A stretch of DNA of 64,000 nucleotides, from the NCBI GenBank assembly GCA_019359375.1, contig JAHHHL010000002.1:1-64000 (forward strand), written 5' to 3'. The notes beneath the pieces were generated by a model. That model made no database searches. It was not told the origin of the DNA and was given only the letters and a program-made list of their open reading frames with translations. A program made the position numbers and the translations under genes. Within the stretch, counting starts at the first letter, position 1, and every line of letters starts with the position of its first letter. Shown here piece by piece: positions 25,093 through 33,630 of this stretch. This stretch comes from Lyngbya sp. HA4199-MV5. Lineage in GTDB: Bacteria > Cyanobacteriota > Cyanobacteriia > Leptolyngbyales > Leptolyngbyaceae.

Positions 25093-27612
25093 ATGCCGTC
25101 CACCGATCTGAGCCTGGAGTCAAACGGAAAGAGCATTGATCAACCCACGCACGATCGTAAACAGACCGATCGTGAACCGATCGATCGTGAACAGACCGAT
25201 CGCAAGCTGGCAGAAATAGACAGCGATCGCTTCTTTATGCTGAGCGCCGATTTGTTCTGCATTGTAGATTTTGATGGGTGCTTTAGACGGGTAAATCCAG
25301 CCTTTGAGCAAATTTTGGGATACACGCCTGACGAACTGCTGACCAAGCCATTGATTGATTTTGTGCATGTGGACGATCGCGCAGCCACGATCGACGAAGC
25401 TAGTAGACTGAGCCAGGGGATCAAAACGGTCGCTTTCGAGAATCGGTACTATTGCAAAGACGGTTCCTATCGCTGGCTTTCCTGGACTTCTGCTCCTTAT
25501 CAGGAAGAGCAACTCATCTATGCGATCGCCCGCGACATCACCGAGTATCGACAAGCCGCGCAAGACCTGCAAGCTTCCAAGCAACTTCTCCAACTGGTGT
25601 TTGACCTGTTGCCGCAGCGGGTTTTTTGGAAAGATCGGCAGTTCCGCTACCTGGGCTGCAACAAGCTGTTTGCTCAAGACGCACAGCTAGAGTCGCCAGA
25701 TCAACTGATTGGTAAAGATGACTTCGAGATGATCTGGAAAGACATTGCTCATCTTTATCGCGCTGATGACGAAGCGATCATTCAAAACGATCTTTCTCGG
25801 ATTAATTACGAAGAACCTCTGCTCGGAGCAGACGGCACCATGAGTTGGGTGAGAACCAGCAAAACGCCGTTGCGTAACGAGAAGGGAGAAATTATCGGTG
25901 TGTTTGGCACGTTTGAAGATATTACGGCATACAAACAGGCACAGATTGCTGTCGCCGAAAGTGAAACCAAGTATCGTCGCCTGGTGGAAGATGCCAGCGA
26001 CTACATTTTTGCCTTCTCCAAAGAAGGGTTCTTTACTTACATCTCGCCCCAATTCACGCAGCTTTTTGGCTACGATCCGTGCGATTTTCTAGGCAAACCA
26101 TTCGCACCCCTCGTCCATCCTGATGATTTATCGCTTTGTCGAATCGCTTACGATCGCCTCATCAACACAGGCAAAAATGAAGCTGGACTGGAGTTTCGGC
26201 ATCGTTGTCAAGACGATCGCTGGTGTTGGGTGTCCTGCAATTTGTCGCCCATCAAAAATACTGAAGGTGATGTGATCGGCTACCAGGGCGTGATGGAAGA
26301 TATTAGCGATCGCAAAGAAGCCGAAGCGCAACTGCAAGAACAAGAGCAGTTTTTACGGAGCATTTATGACGGCGTTGGTTGCTCCATTTTCGTCGTGGAT
26401 GTGCTGGAAAATGGCGAATTTCACTATGCCAGTCACAACCACATCTCAGAGCAGCTCACGGGGTATCAAAGCGCTGCTGTGGCAGGCAAGTCAGCCGCTG
26501 AGCTGTTTGGTGCAGCAGACGGTGCGGCGATCGATCAACTCCTCAGTCAATGCGTCAACACGAGAACAGTCCTGACAGCCGCCGAAAATCTGACCTTTGA
26601 TGGCAAGCAGACCTGGGTGATGACGACCTTCAACCCATTAATCAATCTAGAGGGTAACGTGCATCGGATTGTGGGCACCAGTTTCAACATTACCGATTTG
26701 AAGCAGGCAGAGGCTCAACTGCAACAACAGGCAGCAGATTTAGAACATGCCCTGCAAGAGCTACAGCGGACGCAAACGCAGATGGTGCAGAGCGAGAAAA
26801 TGTCGAGTTTAGGGCAGCTTGTGGCAGGTGTCGCACACGAAATTAACAATCCCGTGAACTTCATCTACGGCAATTTAAATCATGCGAATGAGTACACACA
26901 AGATTTACTCAAACTGCTCTCACTCTATGAAAAACATTATCCCAATCCCGTAGACGCGATTAGGGCTGAAGCTGAGGCGATCGACCTGGAATTTTTGATG
27001 GCGGATCTCCCCAAGCTCTTAGGTTCCCTAAAAGTTGGTGCTGATCGTATCCAAAAAATTGTGGCATCGCTGCGATCGTTCTCACGGTTAGATGAAGCCG
27101 AAGTGAAAGATGTGGACATTCACGATGGCATCGACAGCACGCTGATGATTTTGCACAATCGGCTCAAGTCCCGTTCGGAGTCTCCTGCCATCCAAGTGGT
27201 GAAAGACTACGGCAATCTGCCCTGCATCGAGTGCTATGCCGGACAGCTCAATCAGGTGTTTATGAATGTCTTGAGCAACGCGATCGATGCGCTGGATGAG
27301 CAAAACCAGTCGCGATCGCTCGTGGATACGGAAGAGCATCCAAGTGTGATTACGATTCAAACGCGAGTGGTGGATGGCGATCGGGTGGCAATTCACATCA
27401 TCGACAACGGTCCCGGCATTCCCGCAGCGGTGCAAAAGCGCTTGTTCGATCCCTTCTTCACCACCAAAGCCGTGGGCAAAGGAACGGGGATGGGCATGTC
27501 CATCAGCCATCAAGTGATTACGGAACGGCACAGGGGACAGTTGACGTGCGACTCCATACCAGGACAGGGAGCAACATTCGTCATTGAGATTCCGATGCGA
27601 CAATCCGCTTGA
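25093..27612 (+). CDS. Multi-PAS sensor histidine kinase
   Basis: With the ATG at 25093 (GGAG 12 bases upstream) the protein has 839 residues. A repetitive, Asp/Gln-rich N-terminus (TDREPIDREQTDRK) precedes about four PAS/PAC units (roughly 45-160, 165-285, 290-410 and 415-545), each ending in a YxAxxxDITE or FEDIT-like tail. A short coiled coil leads to the H-box SLGQLVAGVAHEINNPVNFI (phosphorylated His about 582) and the ATP-binding N, G1 (DNGPGIP) and G2 (GTGMGM) boxes. It has no membrane segment, so it is likely a cytoplasmic sensor of redox, gas, light or metabolite signals. No response regulator gene is nearby. Confidence 0.9.
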   Translation: MPSTDLSLESNGKSIDQPTHDRKQTDREPIDREQTDRKLAEIDSDRFFMLSADLFCIVDFDGCFRRVNPAFEQILGYTPDELLTKPLIDFVHVDDRAATIDEASRLSQGIKTVAFENRYYCKDGSYRWLSWTSAPYQEEQLIYAIARDITEYRQAAQDLQASKQLLQLVFDLLPQRVFWKDRQFRYLGCNKLFAQDAQLESPDQLIGKDDFEMIWKDIAHLYRADDEAIIQNDLSRINYEEPLLGADGTMSWVRTSKTPLRNEKGEIIGVFGTFEDITAYKQAQIAVAESETKYRRLVEDASDYIFAFSKEGFFTYISPQFTQLFGYDPCDFLGKPFAPLVHPDDLSLCRIAYDRLINTGKNEAGLEFRHRCQDDRWCWVSCNLSPIKNTEGDVIGYQGVMEDISDRKEAEAQLQEQEQFLRSIYDGVGCSIFVVDVLENGEFHYASHNHISEQLTGYQSAAVAGKSAAELFGAADGAAIDQLLSQCVNTRTVLTAAENLTFDGKQTWVMTTFNPLINLEGNVHRIVGTSFNITDLKQAEAQLQQQAADLEHALQELQRTQTQMVQSEKMSSLGQLVAGVAHEINNPVNFIYGNLNHANEYTQDLLKLLSLYEKHYPNPVDAIRAEAEAIDLEFLMADLPKLLGSLKVGADRIQKIVASLRSFSRLDEAEVKDVDIHDGIDSTLMILHNRLKSRSESPAIQVVKDYGNLPCIECYAGQLNQVFMNVLSNAIDALDEQNQSRSLVDTEEHPSVITIQTRVVDGDRVAIHIIDNGPGIPAAVQKRLFDPFFTTKAVGKGTGMGMSISHQVITERHRGQLTCDSIPGQGATFVIEIPMRQSA

Positions 27613-27735
27613 TGTAGGTGATACCGATTCGTTTGGAGTATGGGCAGATCTCAATCGGCGCAAGGAAAAGGGCGAAAGATTTAAAGATCAGCTCGCCTTG
27701 CCCATTCGCCCCTGATTGACATCGCCTAGTAGACC

Positions 27736-28428
27736 CTATCCCACCTTGACCGAAAACTCTGTTCCGCCTTTTAACGCCAGGGTTGACGAACGATAGCGAC
27801 TCGCGGGGTTTTGCAAAAACGCAACGTAACTTTGCAGCGCTTCTTTGAAAGTGCCGACATTATCAGACACAATTACCCCTCCAGGTCGGATGTGTGGATC
27901 AACCAGTTTTAGTACCTCGATCGCTAAGTTTGCCCACCCATCCATCAGCACCAGATCGATCGGTTGCTTTAATGTTTTTAGTGTTTCTAACGCATCGCCC
28001 TCACGGATTTCAGCGTAGGTTTCCAGTCCAGCGTCTGCAATATTTTTTCTGGCTTGGGTAACTTTCTCCGGTACAATTTCGGTGCCAATGACAACGCCTC
28101 CACCGTTATCTCTCACAGCCGTGGCTAGATAGATGGTTGAAATGCCAAAGGAGGTGCCAAATTCGACCATGGTTTTGGCATTGAGCGATCGCGCCAGCAA
28201 ATACAAAAACTCCCCCTGATCACGCTCAATGGGAATGTATTTGTCGCGGTAAAACCCGGTTTTTGTCTCATCCCACTGAATGCCCTTGCCGAAGAACAAA
28301 CCCGGCAATTTGGGTAAATAGTGAAACAGCAACGCACCCAGTTGTCGATCGGCTTCGCTGTGCAAACGCTCTAAAACCGCTTCGATTCTGGCATCGTGAA
28401 GCGCGCTTGGTTTGGCTGGTTTCGTCAT
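27736..28428 (-). CDS. Class I SAM-dependent O-methyltransferase-like protein
   Basis: The 230-residue protein has the SAM-binding motif I VEFGTSFGISTIYLA (about 88-102), followed by IGTEIVPEKVTQARKN and IREGDALETL, then the acidic metal-binding segment LVLMDGWANL. These are typical of the O-methyltransferase family (caffeoyl-CoA/catechol OMT-like). The substrate is unknown. GGAG four bases before the ATG supports the start. It follows the small secreted gene on the same strand by about 12 bp and thus may be the last gene of the receptor operon. Confidence 0.8.
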   Translation of the reverse strand: MTKPAKPSALHDARIEAVLERLHSEADRQLGALLFHYLPKLPGLFFGKGIQWDETKTGFYRDKYIPIERDQGEFLYLLARSLNAKTMVEFGTSFGISTIYLATAVRDNGGGVVIGTEIVPEKVTQARKNIADAGLETYAEIREGDALETLKTLKQPIDLVLMDGWANLAIEVLKLVDPHIRPGGVIVSDNVGTFKEALQSYVAFLQNPASRYRSSTLALKGGTEFSVKVG

Positions 28429-28440
28429 AGCACTCCTTGC

Positions 28441-29127
28441 TTACTCCAACCCAAAGATGCCGAACTCTTTGGAGCTTTCGCCAACTTCGAGTTTGTCAAC
28501 GCCTTCGACGATCGCAATCAAATCACCACTCGCGGTTGAAATCCGAAAATCTCCATTGACTGATTCAAACTTGTATTGCTTGGGTTCCCCTGCCAGAATC
28601 AATGCATCTTTCGATCGGGTAAAATTTTGCACCCGCGCATAATCCGCATCACCTTGACCCACATAAAACGGCTCTGCCTTCGGGTTAGCACCTGTCTTGA
28701 AACTGCCTAAAAGGATTTCATTCTTCGCGCCTTTTGTCGCAATGAGAATATCCCGTTCACCTTGCCCTAGACTGGTCGGGCGCATGGGCAATGCACCTTT
28801 GGCAGCGGCAACCACTTCAAGATGAATCCCAGATAAATGCGGAGCCTGACCAAACCCCGTCACCGTGTCATTGCCATTTGTGCCTGTAAAAAAGCCACCG
28901 ATAGCCTCTCCATTAGCATCTTTGCCGGACTGCCCCACCTTTTCGTAATGGTCTAACGCCGACTTAAATTTGCCTGCTTGAATTTGTTTGGCAATATCGG
29001 GGTACGCTATCAGATAAATGTCGGCGTTAAAGCCTGCCACCTGTTTTGTGGGTTGAGCAGAAGCAGAGATAAAAACAAAAATCGTGCCGCTGATGGTCAA
29101 TAAAGCAACAAAGAGAGTCGATTTCAT
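28441..29127 (-). CDS. Secreted RTX-like protein next to TonB receptor
   Basis: The ATG at 29127, with GGAG eight bases upstream, gives 228 residues beginning with a clear signal peptide (MKSTLFVALLTISGTIFVFISASAQ). The body contains a FNADIYLIAYPDIAKQIQAGKFKSALDHYEKVG segment resembling repeat-like motifs in RTX and DUF4214 proteins, and one RTX-like turn (GTNGNDTVTGFG). Such a protein may bind calcium, or help capture a chelate at the cell surface. It lies 77 bp after the first TonB receptor on the same strand and so belongs to the iron-uptake island. It is an interesting accessory candidate but of unproven function. Confidence 0.65.
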   Translation of the reverse strand: MKSTLFVALLTISGTIFVFISASAQPTKQVAGFNADIYLIAYPDIAKQIQAGKFKSALDHYEKVGQSGKDANGEAIGGFFTGTNGNDTVTGFGQAPHLSGIHLEVVAAAKGALPMRPTSLGQGERDILIATKGAKNEILLGSFKTGANPKAEPFYVGQGDADYARVQNFTRSKDALILAGEPKQYKFESVNGDFRISTASGDLIAIVEGVDKLEVGESSKEFGIFGLE

Positions 29128-29204
29128 TGCAATTTCTCCAAATGAATAAAGGGTGAAAACACGAGAAACTAGGGACTGTTTCAAGAGAGCGCCGCTCTCA
29201 ACAA

Positions 29205-31751
29205 TCAAAACTGATAGGAAATGGAACCAATCACTGTAAATGGTTCACCGAAAAAGTTGCCAGATTCCCTGCCATTCGAGGTTGATTCAATGTATTTAAC
29301 GTCGCCAAGGTTCTTGAAGTTCAGAGCAAAGCGCCAGTTATTTCGTTTGTAGAAAACGGCAGCACTGGCGATGACGTAACTCTCTGCTTCATAGCTATTT
29401 GCCAAGTCACCAGCCCGTTCACCGACAAAATTCAACCCAAAACCAAAGCCCAGACCCTGTAAATTACCACGCTGGATTTCATAGGTTGTCCACAGGCTGG
29501 CACTGTGGGTAGGCACCCCAAACAATCGGTTGCCAATTAGATTGACATTTGAATCGTCTGTAACTTCCGCATCGGTATAGGTGTAGGATGCAATGACATT
29601 CCATCCTGGCAAGATCTCCCCTGTAACATCAAACTCGACTCCGCGACTGCGTTGTTCGCCACTAGCAACCGAAAACAGCGGGAAGTTTGGATCAGTGACC
29701 GCTACGTTTTGTTTAGTGATGTCGAAATATGCCACGGTTGCTAAGAGTTTTCGATTGAATAACTCGGTTTTGATACCAAATTCGTAGCCTTCGCCCCGCT
29801 CTGGCTCGATTACATCCCCAGAGGATGTGGTTGCGTCACCGGGGTTGAAGGATTTTGAGTAACTGCCGTACAGAGAAATCGTTGTGCTGATCTGGTAAAG
29901 CAGTCCCAGGCGCGGCGTAAAGGCATCCACCGTTTGCGTTGTTTCACCCGGATTAGTCAACAGCCCCAGAAGTCTTTCGTTGGTCTGTTTTACCGTGTCA
30001 TAGCGAATACCTGCGAGCAACTTCAAGTTATCGAACAGTGAAATTTGATCTTGCACGTAGACTCCCAGGCGATTGGTCGTGATGTCATTGCCGCCAAAGG
30101 GAGGTAAGTCGCTTTCATCTGGTGTGGGAGGTTGTCCGTAAACCGGATTAAAAATATCCAGCGGCAGAAAGTTGAAGAAGTCGCCGACGGAAAAAATTCG
30201 ATCCTGGCTGCGATTCAGGTCTACGCCAAACAGTAGCGTGTGCTTCACCGATCCGGTGGTAAACTCACCCAGTACATTGGTCAGCAACGAGAAGTTGTCG
30301 TTCTGCCCATCTTGAGAAGCGAAAGCTCGTCCCAGGGTTGCCGTTGCCTGGTTAAACACAAAGGGTAAAGCAACTGTATTGAAATCATAGTCATAAGACG
30401 AATAGCGGAAAGCATTGCGAATCTTCCAATTTTGACTAAACCGATGCTCGAAGTTATAGCCCAGGCTGAGAAATTGGCTCTTGATTAAACCGTTAGGATC
30501 GGTGGTAACACGATCGCGGGGGACATTAGCCACGCGTCTGCCGATTACCGGAATGCCAAAATCTGCCGGACTCTCCTTATCGAGGTACTCCAGCGATAGG
30601 CTCAAGTCGGTGCGATCGCTGATTTTCCAGGCTAATGTCGGCGCGACAAATGCCCGTTGAAAATTGGTGTTGAAAGCTTGAAAGGGTTCCTGAGTGGAGA
30701 CTAAAGCATTGACCCGATAAAGCAGTTTGCCATCCCTGGTCAGGGGACCGGACAGATCCAGACGGGGACTAAACAAATTGCGACTGCCCAACTCTAATTC
30801 CGCTTCGTAAAACGGATTAGGTAAAGGTTTTTTAGAAACTAAGTTAACGACTCCTCCCGGCTGAATCTCACCATACAAAATTGATGCCGCTCCTTTCAAC
30901 ACTTCAATTTGCTCCAAACCAGCCACTTCTGGAGACGCTTGAAATGATCCATAGCGCCTGAAGCCATCCCGCAGCGTCGGTGCATTTTCAAACCCCCGCA
31001 AACTGAAATTCGCAGCCCGTGAAGAGGCATTTCCCTGAATGGCAACGCCGCTGACATTCAGCAGCGACTCTTCCAACCGCGTCGTTCGTTGATCACGCAG
31101 GACATCTTTTGGCACAATCTGAATTGAGAAGGGCGTTTCCAGAATGGGAATGTTCGTTCCGGTTGCCGTGCCAGAGCTGGGAGCGCGATAAGGCACACGA
31201 CCTTCACCCGTCACCACCAATTCTTCTTCTGGCGTTTCCCCTTCAGCATTGAGACTGTACGCCAGCCCTGCTGTTTTCAATGTCACCTCTTGTGTGGGCA
31301 GTGCGTCTTTCCCTGCCACCGTTACCCGAATGCTGCGGGCATCCATTTGCGTCACCTGCACGCTGGCAATGTCGCTAGTTGGATTCTCAGCATTGAATGC
31401 TTGAGCAGACGAAAGCGACAACATTGCATTGGGAATATCGGCAATCAACCTGTTGCCCTCGGCTTTGAATTTGGTGGCATCGACCTGTAACGGCTTGCCA
31501 TCAGTAGTTTCAAGGGTAATGTCTAAACCCGCTTCAGTACGCTCTAACGTTACGCCTGTCACCGTGACCGTAGCAGCTTCCACCTGTGCCAGCCACGCTT
31601 TCACAGTGGTTGCAGGACGTTTAAAGTCACGAAGCTTAGTTGTGGCAGTAGACGGTAATGAGGGTGTGTCTTCATGGGCTTGCACGGTTGGAACGAGCAA
31701 CACAGAGATAACACCGATAGCACACAGGGAATAAATCAATGAGAATTGCAC
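29205..31751 (-). CDS. AMIN-domain TonB-dependent receptor 1
   Basis: This 848-residue outer-membrane receptor starts with GTG (GAGG seven bases upstream). Order: signal peptide (1-25), AMIN domain (about 62-165), TonB-box-like EELVVTG (177-183), plug (about 200-310, with IEVLKGAASILYGEIQPGGVVNLVSKKP) and a 22-strand barrel ending in the C-terminal aromatic F. The plug and barrel pattern is that of siderophore receptors (ferrichrome/ferric-chelate type). AMIN domains often bind peptidoglycan and appear to be a cyanobacterial add-on to these receptors. The ligand is unknown. It lies in tandem with two homologues and a PepSY gene. Confidence 0.9.
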   Translation of the reverse strand: MQFSLIYSLCAIGVISVLLVPTVQAHEDTPSLPSTATTKLRDFKRPATTVKAWLAQVEAATVTVTGVTLERTEAGLDITLETTDGKPLQVDATKFKAEGNRLIADIPNAMLSLSSAQAFNAENPTSDIASVQVTQMDARSIRVTVAGKDALPTQEVTLKTAGLAYSLNAEGETPEEELVVTGEGRVPYRAPSSGTATGTNIPILETPFSIQIVPKDVLRDQRTTRLEESLLNVSGVAIQGNASSRAANFSLRGFENAPTLRDGFRRYGSFQASPEVAGLEQIEVLKGAASILYGEIQPGGVVNLVSKKPLPNPFYEAELELGSRNLFSPRLDLSGPLTRDGKLLYRVNALVSTQEPFQAFNTNFQRAFVAPTLAWKISDRTDLSLSLEYLDKESPADFGIPVIGRRVANVPRDRVTTDPNGLIKSQFLSLGYNFEHRFSQNWKIRNAFRYSSYDYDFNTVALPFVFNQATATLGRAFASQDGQNDNFSLLTNVLGEFTTGSVKHTLLFGVDLNRSQDRIFSVGDFFNFLPLDIFNPVYGQPPTPDESDLPPFGGNDITTNRLGVYVQDQISLFDNLKLLAGIRYDTVKQTNERLLGLLTNPGETTQTVDAFTPRLGLLYQISTTISLYGSYSKSFNPGDATTSSGDVIEPERGEGYEFGIKTELFNRKLLATVAYFDITKQNVAVTDPNFPLFSVASGEQRSRGVEFDVTGEILPGWNVIASYTYTDAEVTDDSNVNLIGNRLFGVPTHSASLWTTYEIQRGNLQGLGFGFGLNFVGERAGDLANSYEAESYVIASAAVFYKRNNWRFALNFKNLGDVKYIESTSNGRESGNFFGEPFTVIGSISYQF

Positions 31752-31810
31752 AATAAAGCCTCACATGCTTGAAAAACTTGAAACATTGCATTGATTGGTA
31801 GGGCGATCGC

Positions 31811-32962
31811 TCAACGTCTGGCGATCGTCTCTAGCTCAATCGCTTCCACTAAGCGAATGTCTTTGCGTTTGCGGTACCACCACATCACAAAGCCTGTCGT
31901 AAATAAAATTAGTGGTGTCAGACCTACGAACACATAGAAAACACGAGTGAATAAACCGCCAAAGGTGCCGTAGTGAAGGGGGACAAAGGCATTGAGGACG
32001 CGATCGCCTAACGGTAGTTGCAACCCGTTATCCACTCGCAAAACCTTGCCAGTGTAGCGATCGAGATACACATTGCTCTCTCCATACTCCAACGATTCCT
32101 GGGGCAGCTTAAAGCGAAATCTCAACGCAGCTTCAGGCTTGGCAGGAAAATAGATTCTGCGGAGTGCGGCATCTGGTAACGCTGCCTGAGCGGTTTGCAG
32201 TTGGTCTGCCAGCCTTACCGAAGACTGTTCAGCGATGAGTTGAGACACTGGCTCAGTGTTTGGGGGGCTAAAGGTCACTGCCCGAATGAAGGGTTCACTA
32301 AACTCATAGAAATTCCAGCAGAAGCCTGTGAAAAAGGTGAAGAGCAGAAAAATAACCGCAATGATGCCAACCACTTTGTGCAGATCAAAATTCACTCGCT
32401 TAGGGTGGGCATTCCATTTAATTTTGAAGCCTGAAAGCAGTTTCCTCCATCCAGGCCAAAGCACCACACCTGTGAGCACCAGAATGCACATCAGCAACCC
32501 AACAATACCCACAATTTTGATGCCAACGTCGCCTGCTAATAGTGCATAGTGCAATTTATAGACTGTGCTAAAAAAACGCTGCACTGCGTTAGGTTCCAGC
32601 GTGCTCCCAAGAACGGCTCCAGTATAAGGATGCACATAAGTCTCAATCCAATCGTTGGTTTTCGTGGCATAAATCACACGAAAGGGCGCATCTGGCTTGA
32701 TGGGAGCATCTAGCACCTGGAGTATTGCATCCGGTTTATGAGCATAAATGGGTTTTACTGCACTCAGAATTGTTTCAACGGGTAACCGTTCGCCTTGAGG
32801 TGCAATAGTTCCAAACTGGCGATGCTGTTGCAACTCACTGATTTCGGTGTGGAAGACCAGCAGACTACCCGTTAAACCGATCACGATCGCAATCAGCCCA
32901 ACGGCTAAACCAAGATAACGATGTGCGGTAAAGATCCAGTTTCGGGCTGCTTTAGCGTTCAT
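31811..32962 (-). CDS. PepSY-domain inner-membrane protein 1
   Basis: This 383-residue protein has four membrane helices (about 12-38, 150-175, 195-220 and 345-370) and an extracytoplasmic PepSY-like segment. It is the PepSY-associated TM family, often found beside siderophore receptors (FhuF/FegB neighbours). It is thought to reduce or release iron, or act in heme/chelate handling. It begins with ATG, GGAG eight bases upstream. It is transcribed with receptor 1, which starts 60 bp after its stop on the same strand. Confidence 0.85.
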   Translation of the reverse strand: MNAKAARNWIFTAHRYLGLAVGLIAIVIGLTGSLLVFHTEISELQQHRQFGTIAPQGERLPVETILSAVKPIYAHKPDAILQVLDAPIKPDAPFRVIYATKTNDWIETYVHPYTGAVLGSTLEPNAVQRFFSTVYKLHYALLAGDVGIKIVGIVGLLMCILVLTGVVLWPGWRKLLSGFKIKWNAHPKRVNFDLHKVVGIIAVIFLLFTFFTGFCWNFYEFSEPFIRAVTFSPPNTEPVSQLIAEQSSVRLADQLQTAQAALPDAALRRIYFPAKPEAALRFRFKLPQESLEYGESNVYLDRYTGKVLRVDNGLQLPLGDRVLNAFVPLHYGTFGGLFTRVFYVFVGLTPLILFTTGFVMWWYRKRKDIRLVEAIELETIARR

Positions 32963-33102
32963 AGCAGATGCTCCTGAGCGATGCCTTAGAATTGAGGTGA
33001 GATTGTTTGGAGGAGCCTATTACTCCAGCTATTTCAGGCGGACTAAGGCAGCTTGTAAGGCATATTGGCGTTGAGGTGAACATGATCAGTATTAGTTAGC
33101 GA

Positions 33103-33378
33103 ATGCGATTCACTTGGGATGAGAATAAGCGGCAAACAAATTTAGGCAAGCACGGGTTTGATTTTGTGGATGCTTCTCAGCTTTTTGAGGGTGAAACATT
33201 CACCTTTGAAGATGACCGCTATGCTTATGGAGAACAGCGCTTTATTACACTCGGACTGTTGCGCGGCTGCGTAGTGGTGATTGCCTACACAGAAGTTGGG
33301 GATGAAATTCGGGTCATTTCAATGCGGGAGGGCACTAAACGTGAGCGAACTATTTTCTTCCAAAGCCTCTCAAACTGA
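33103..33378 (+). CDS. brnT: BrnT-type toxin
   Basis: The 91-residue protein shows the BrnT RNase fold: FTWDENKRQTNLGKHGFDFVDASQLF at the start, then FEDDRYAYGEQRFITLG and the closing VISMREGTKRER, with the basic residues used for RNA cleavage. It overlaps the antitoxin frame. It lies inside the receptor island and in the opposite orientation to the receptors. Confidence 0.85.
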   Translation: MRFTWDENKRQTNLGKHGFDFVDASQLFEGETFTFEDDRYAYGEQRFITLGLLRGCVVVIAYTEVGDEIRVISMREGTKRERTIFFQSLSN

Positions 33379-33628
33379 TTGGGAGCGGATTGATGCCATG
33401 CAAGATGAGGATATTGATCTTTCTGACATTCCAGAAGTCACTGAAGAGCAGATGCAACGTGCAGTACGCCGGATTGGTGGAAAGTCGGTTGAACGAGGTC
33501 AGCGGCGTGTCGCTCTCCTTTTGGATGCTGTTATCGTGGAATACTTTGAGGCAAAGGCTGGTGAGCAGGGGTATCAAGGGCTTATCAATCAGGTGTTGGC
33601 AGAGTATGTTCATAACCACGATCGATAG
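33341..33628 (+). CDS. brnA: BrnA-type antitoxin
   Basis: The GTG at 33341, with GGGAGG about eight bases upstream, gives 95 residues. The family hallmark DEDIDLSDIPEV is followed by a short ribbon-helix-helix-like C-terminus (VALLLDAVIVEYFEAKAGEQGYQGLINQVL). It overlaps brnT by 38 bp, as expected for the BrnTA operon, which represses itself. Its stop is two bases from the stop of receptor 2, so the two transcripts converge. Confidence 0.8.
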   Translation: MSELFSSKASQTDWERIDAMQDEDIDLSDIPEVTEEQMQRAVRRIGGKSVERGQRRVALLLDAVIVEYFEAKAGEQGYQGLINQVLAEYVHNHDR

Positions 33629-33630
33629 AG

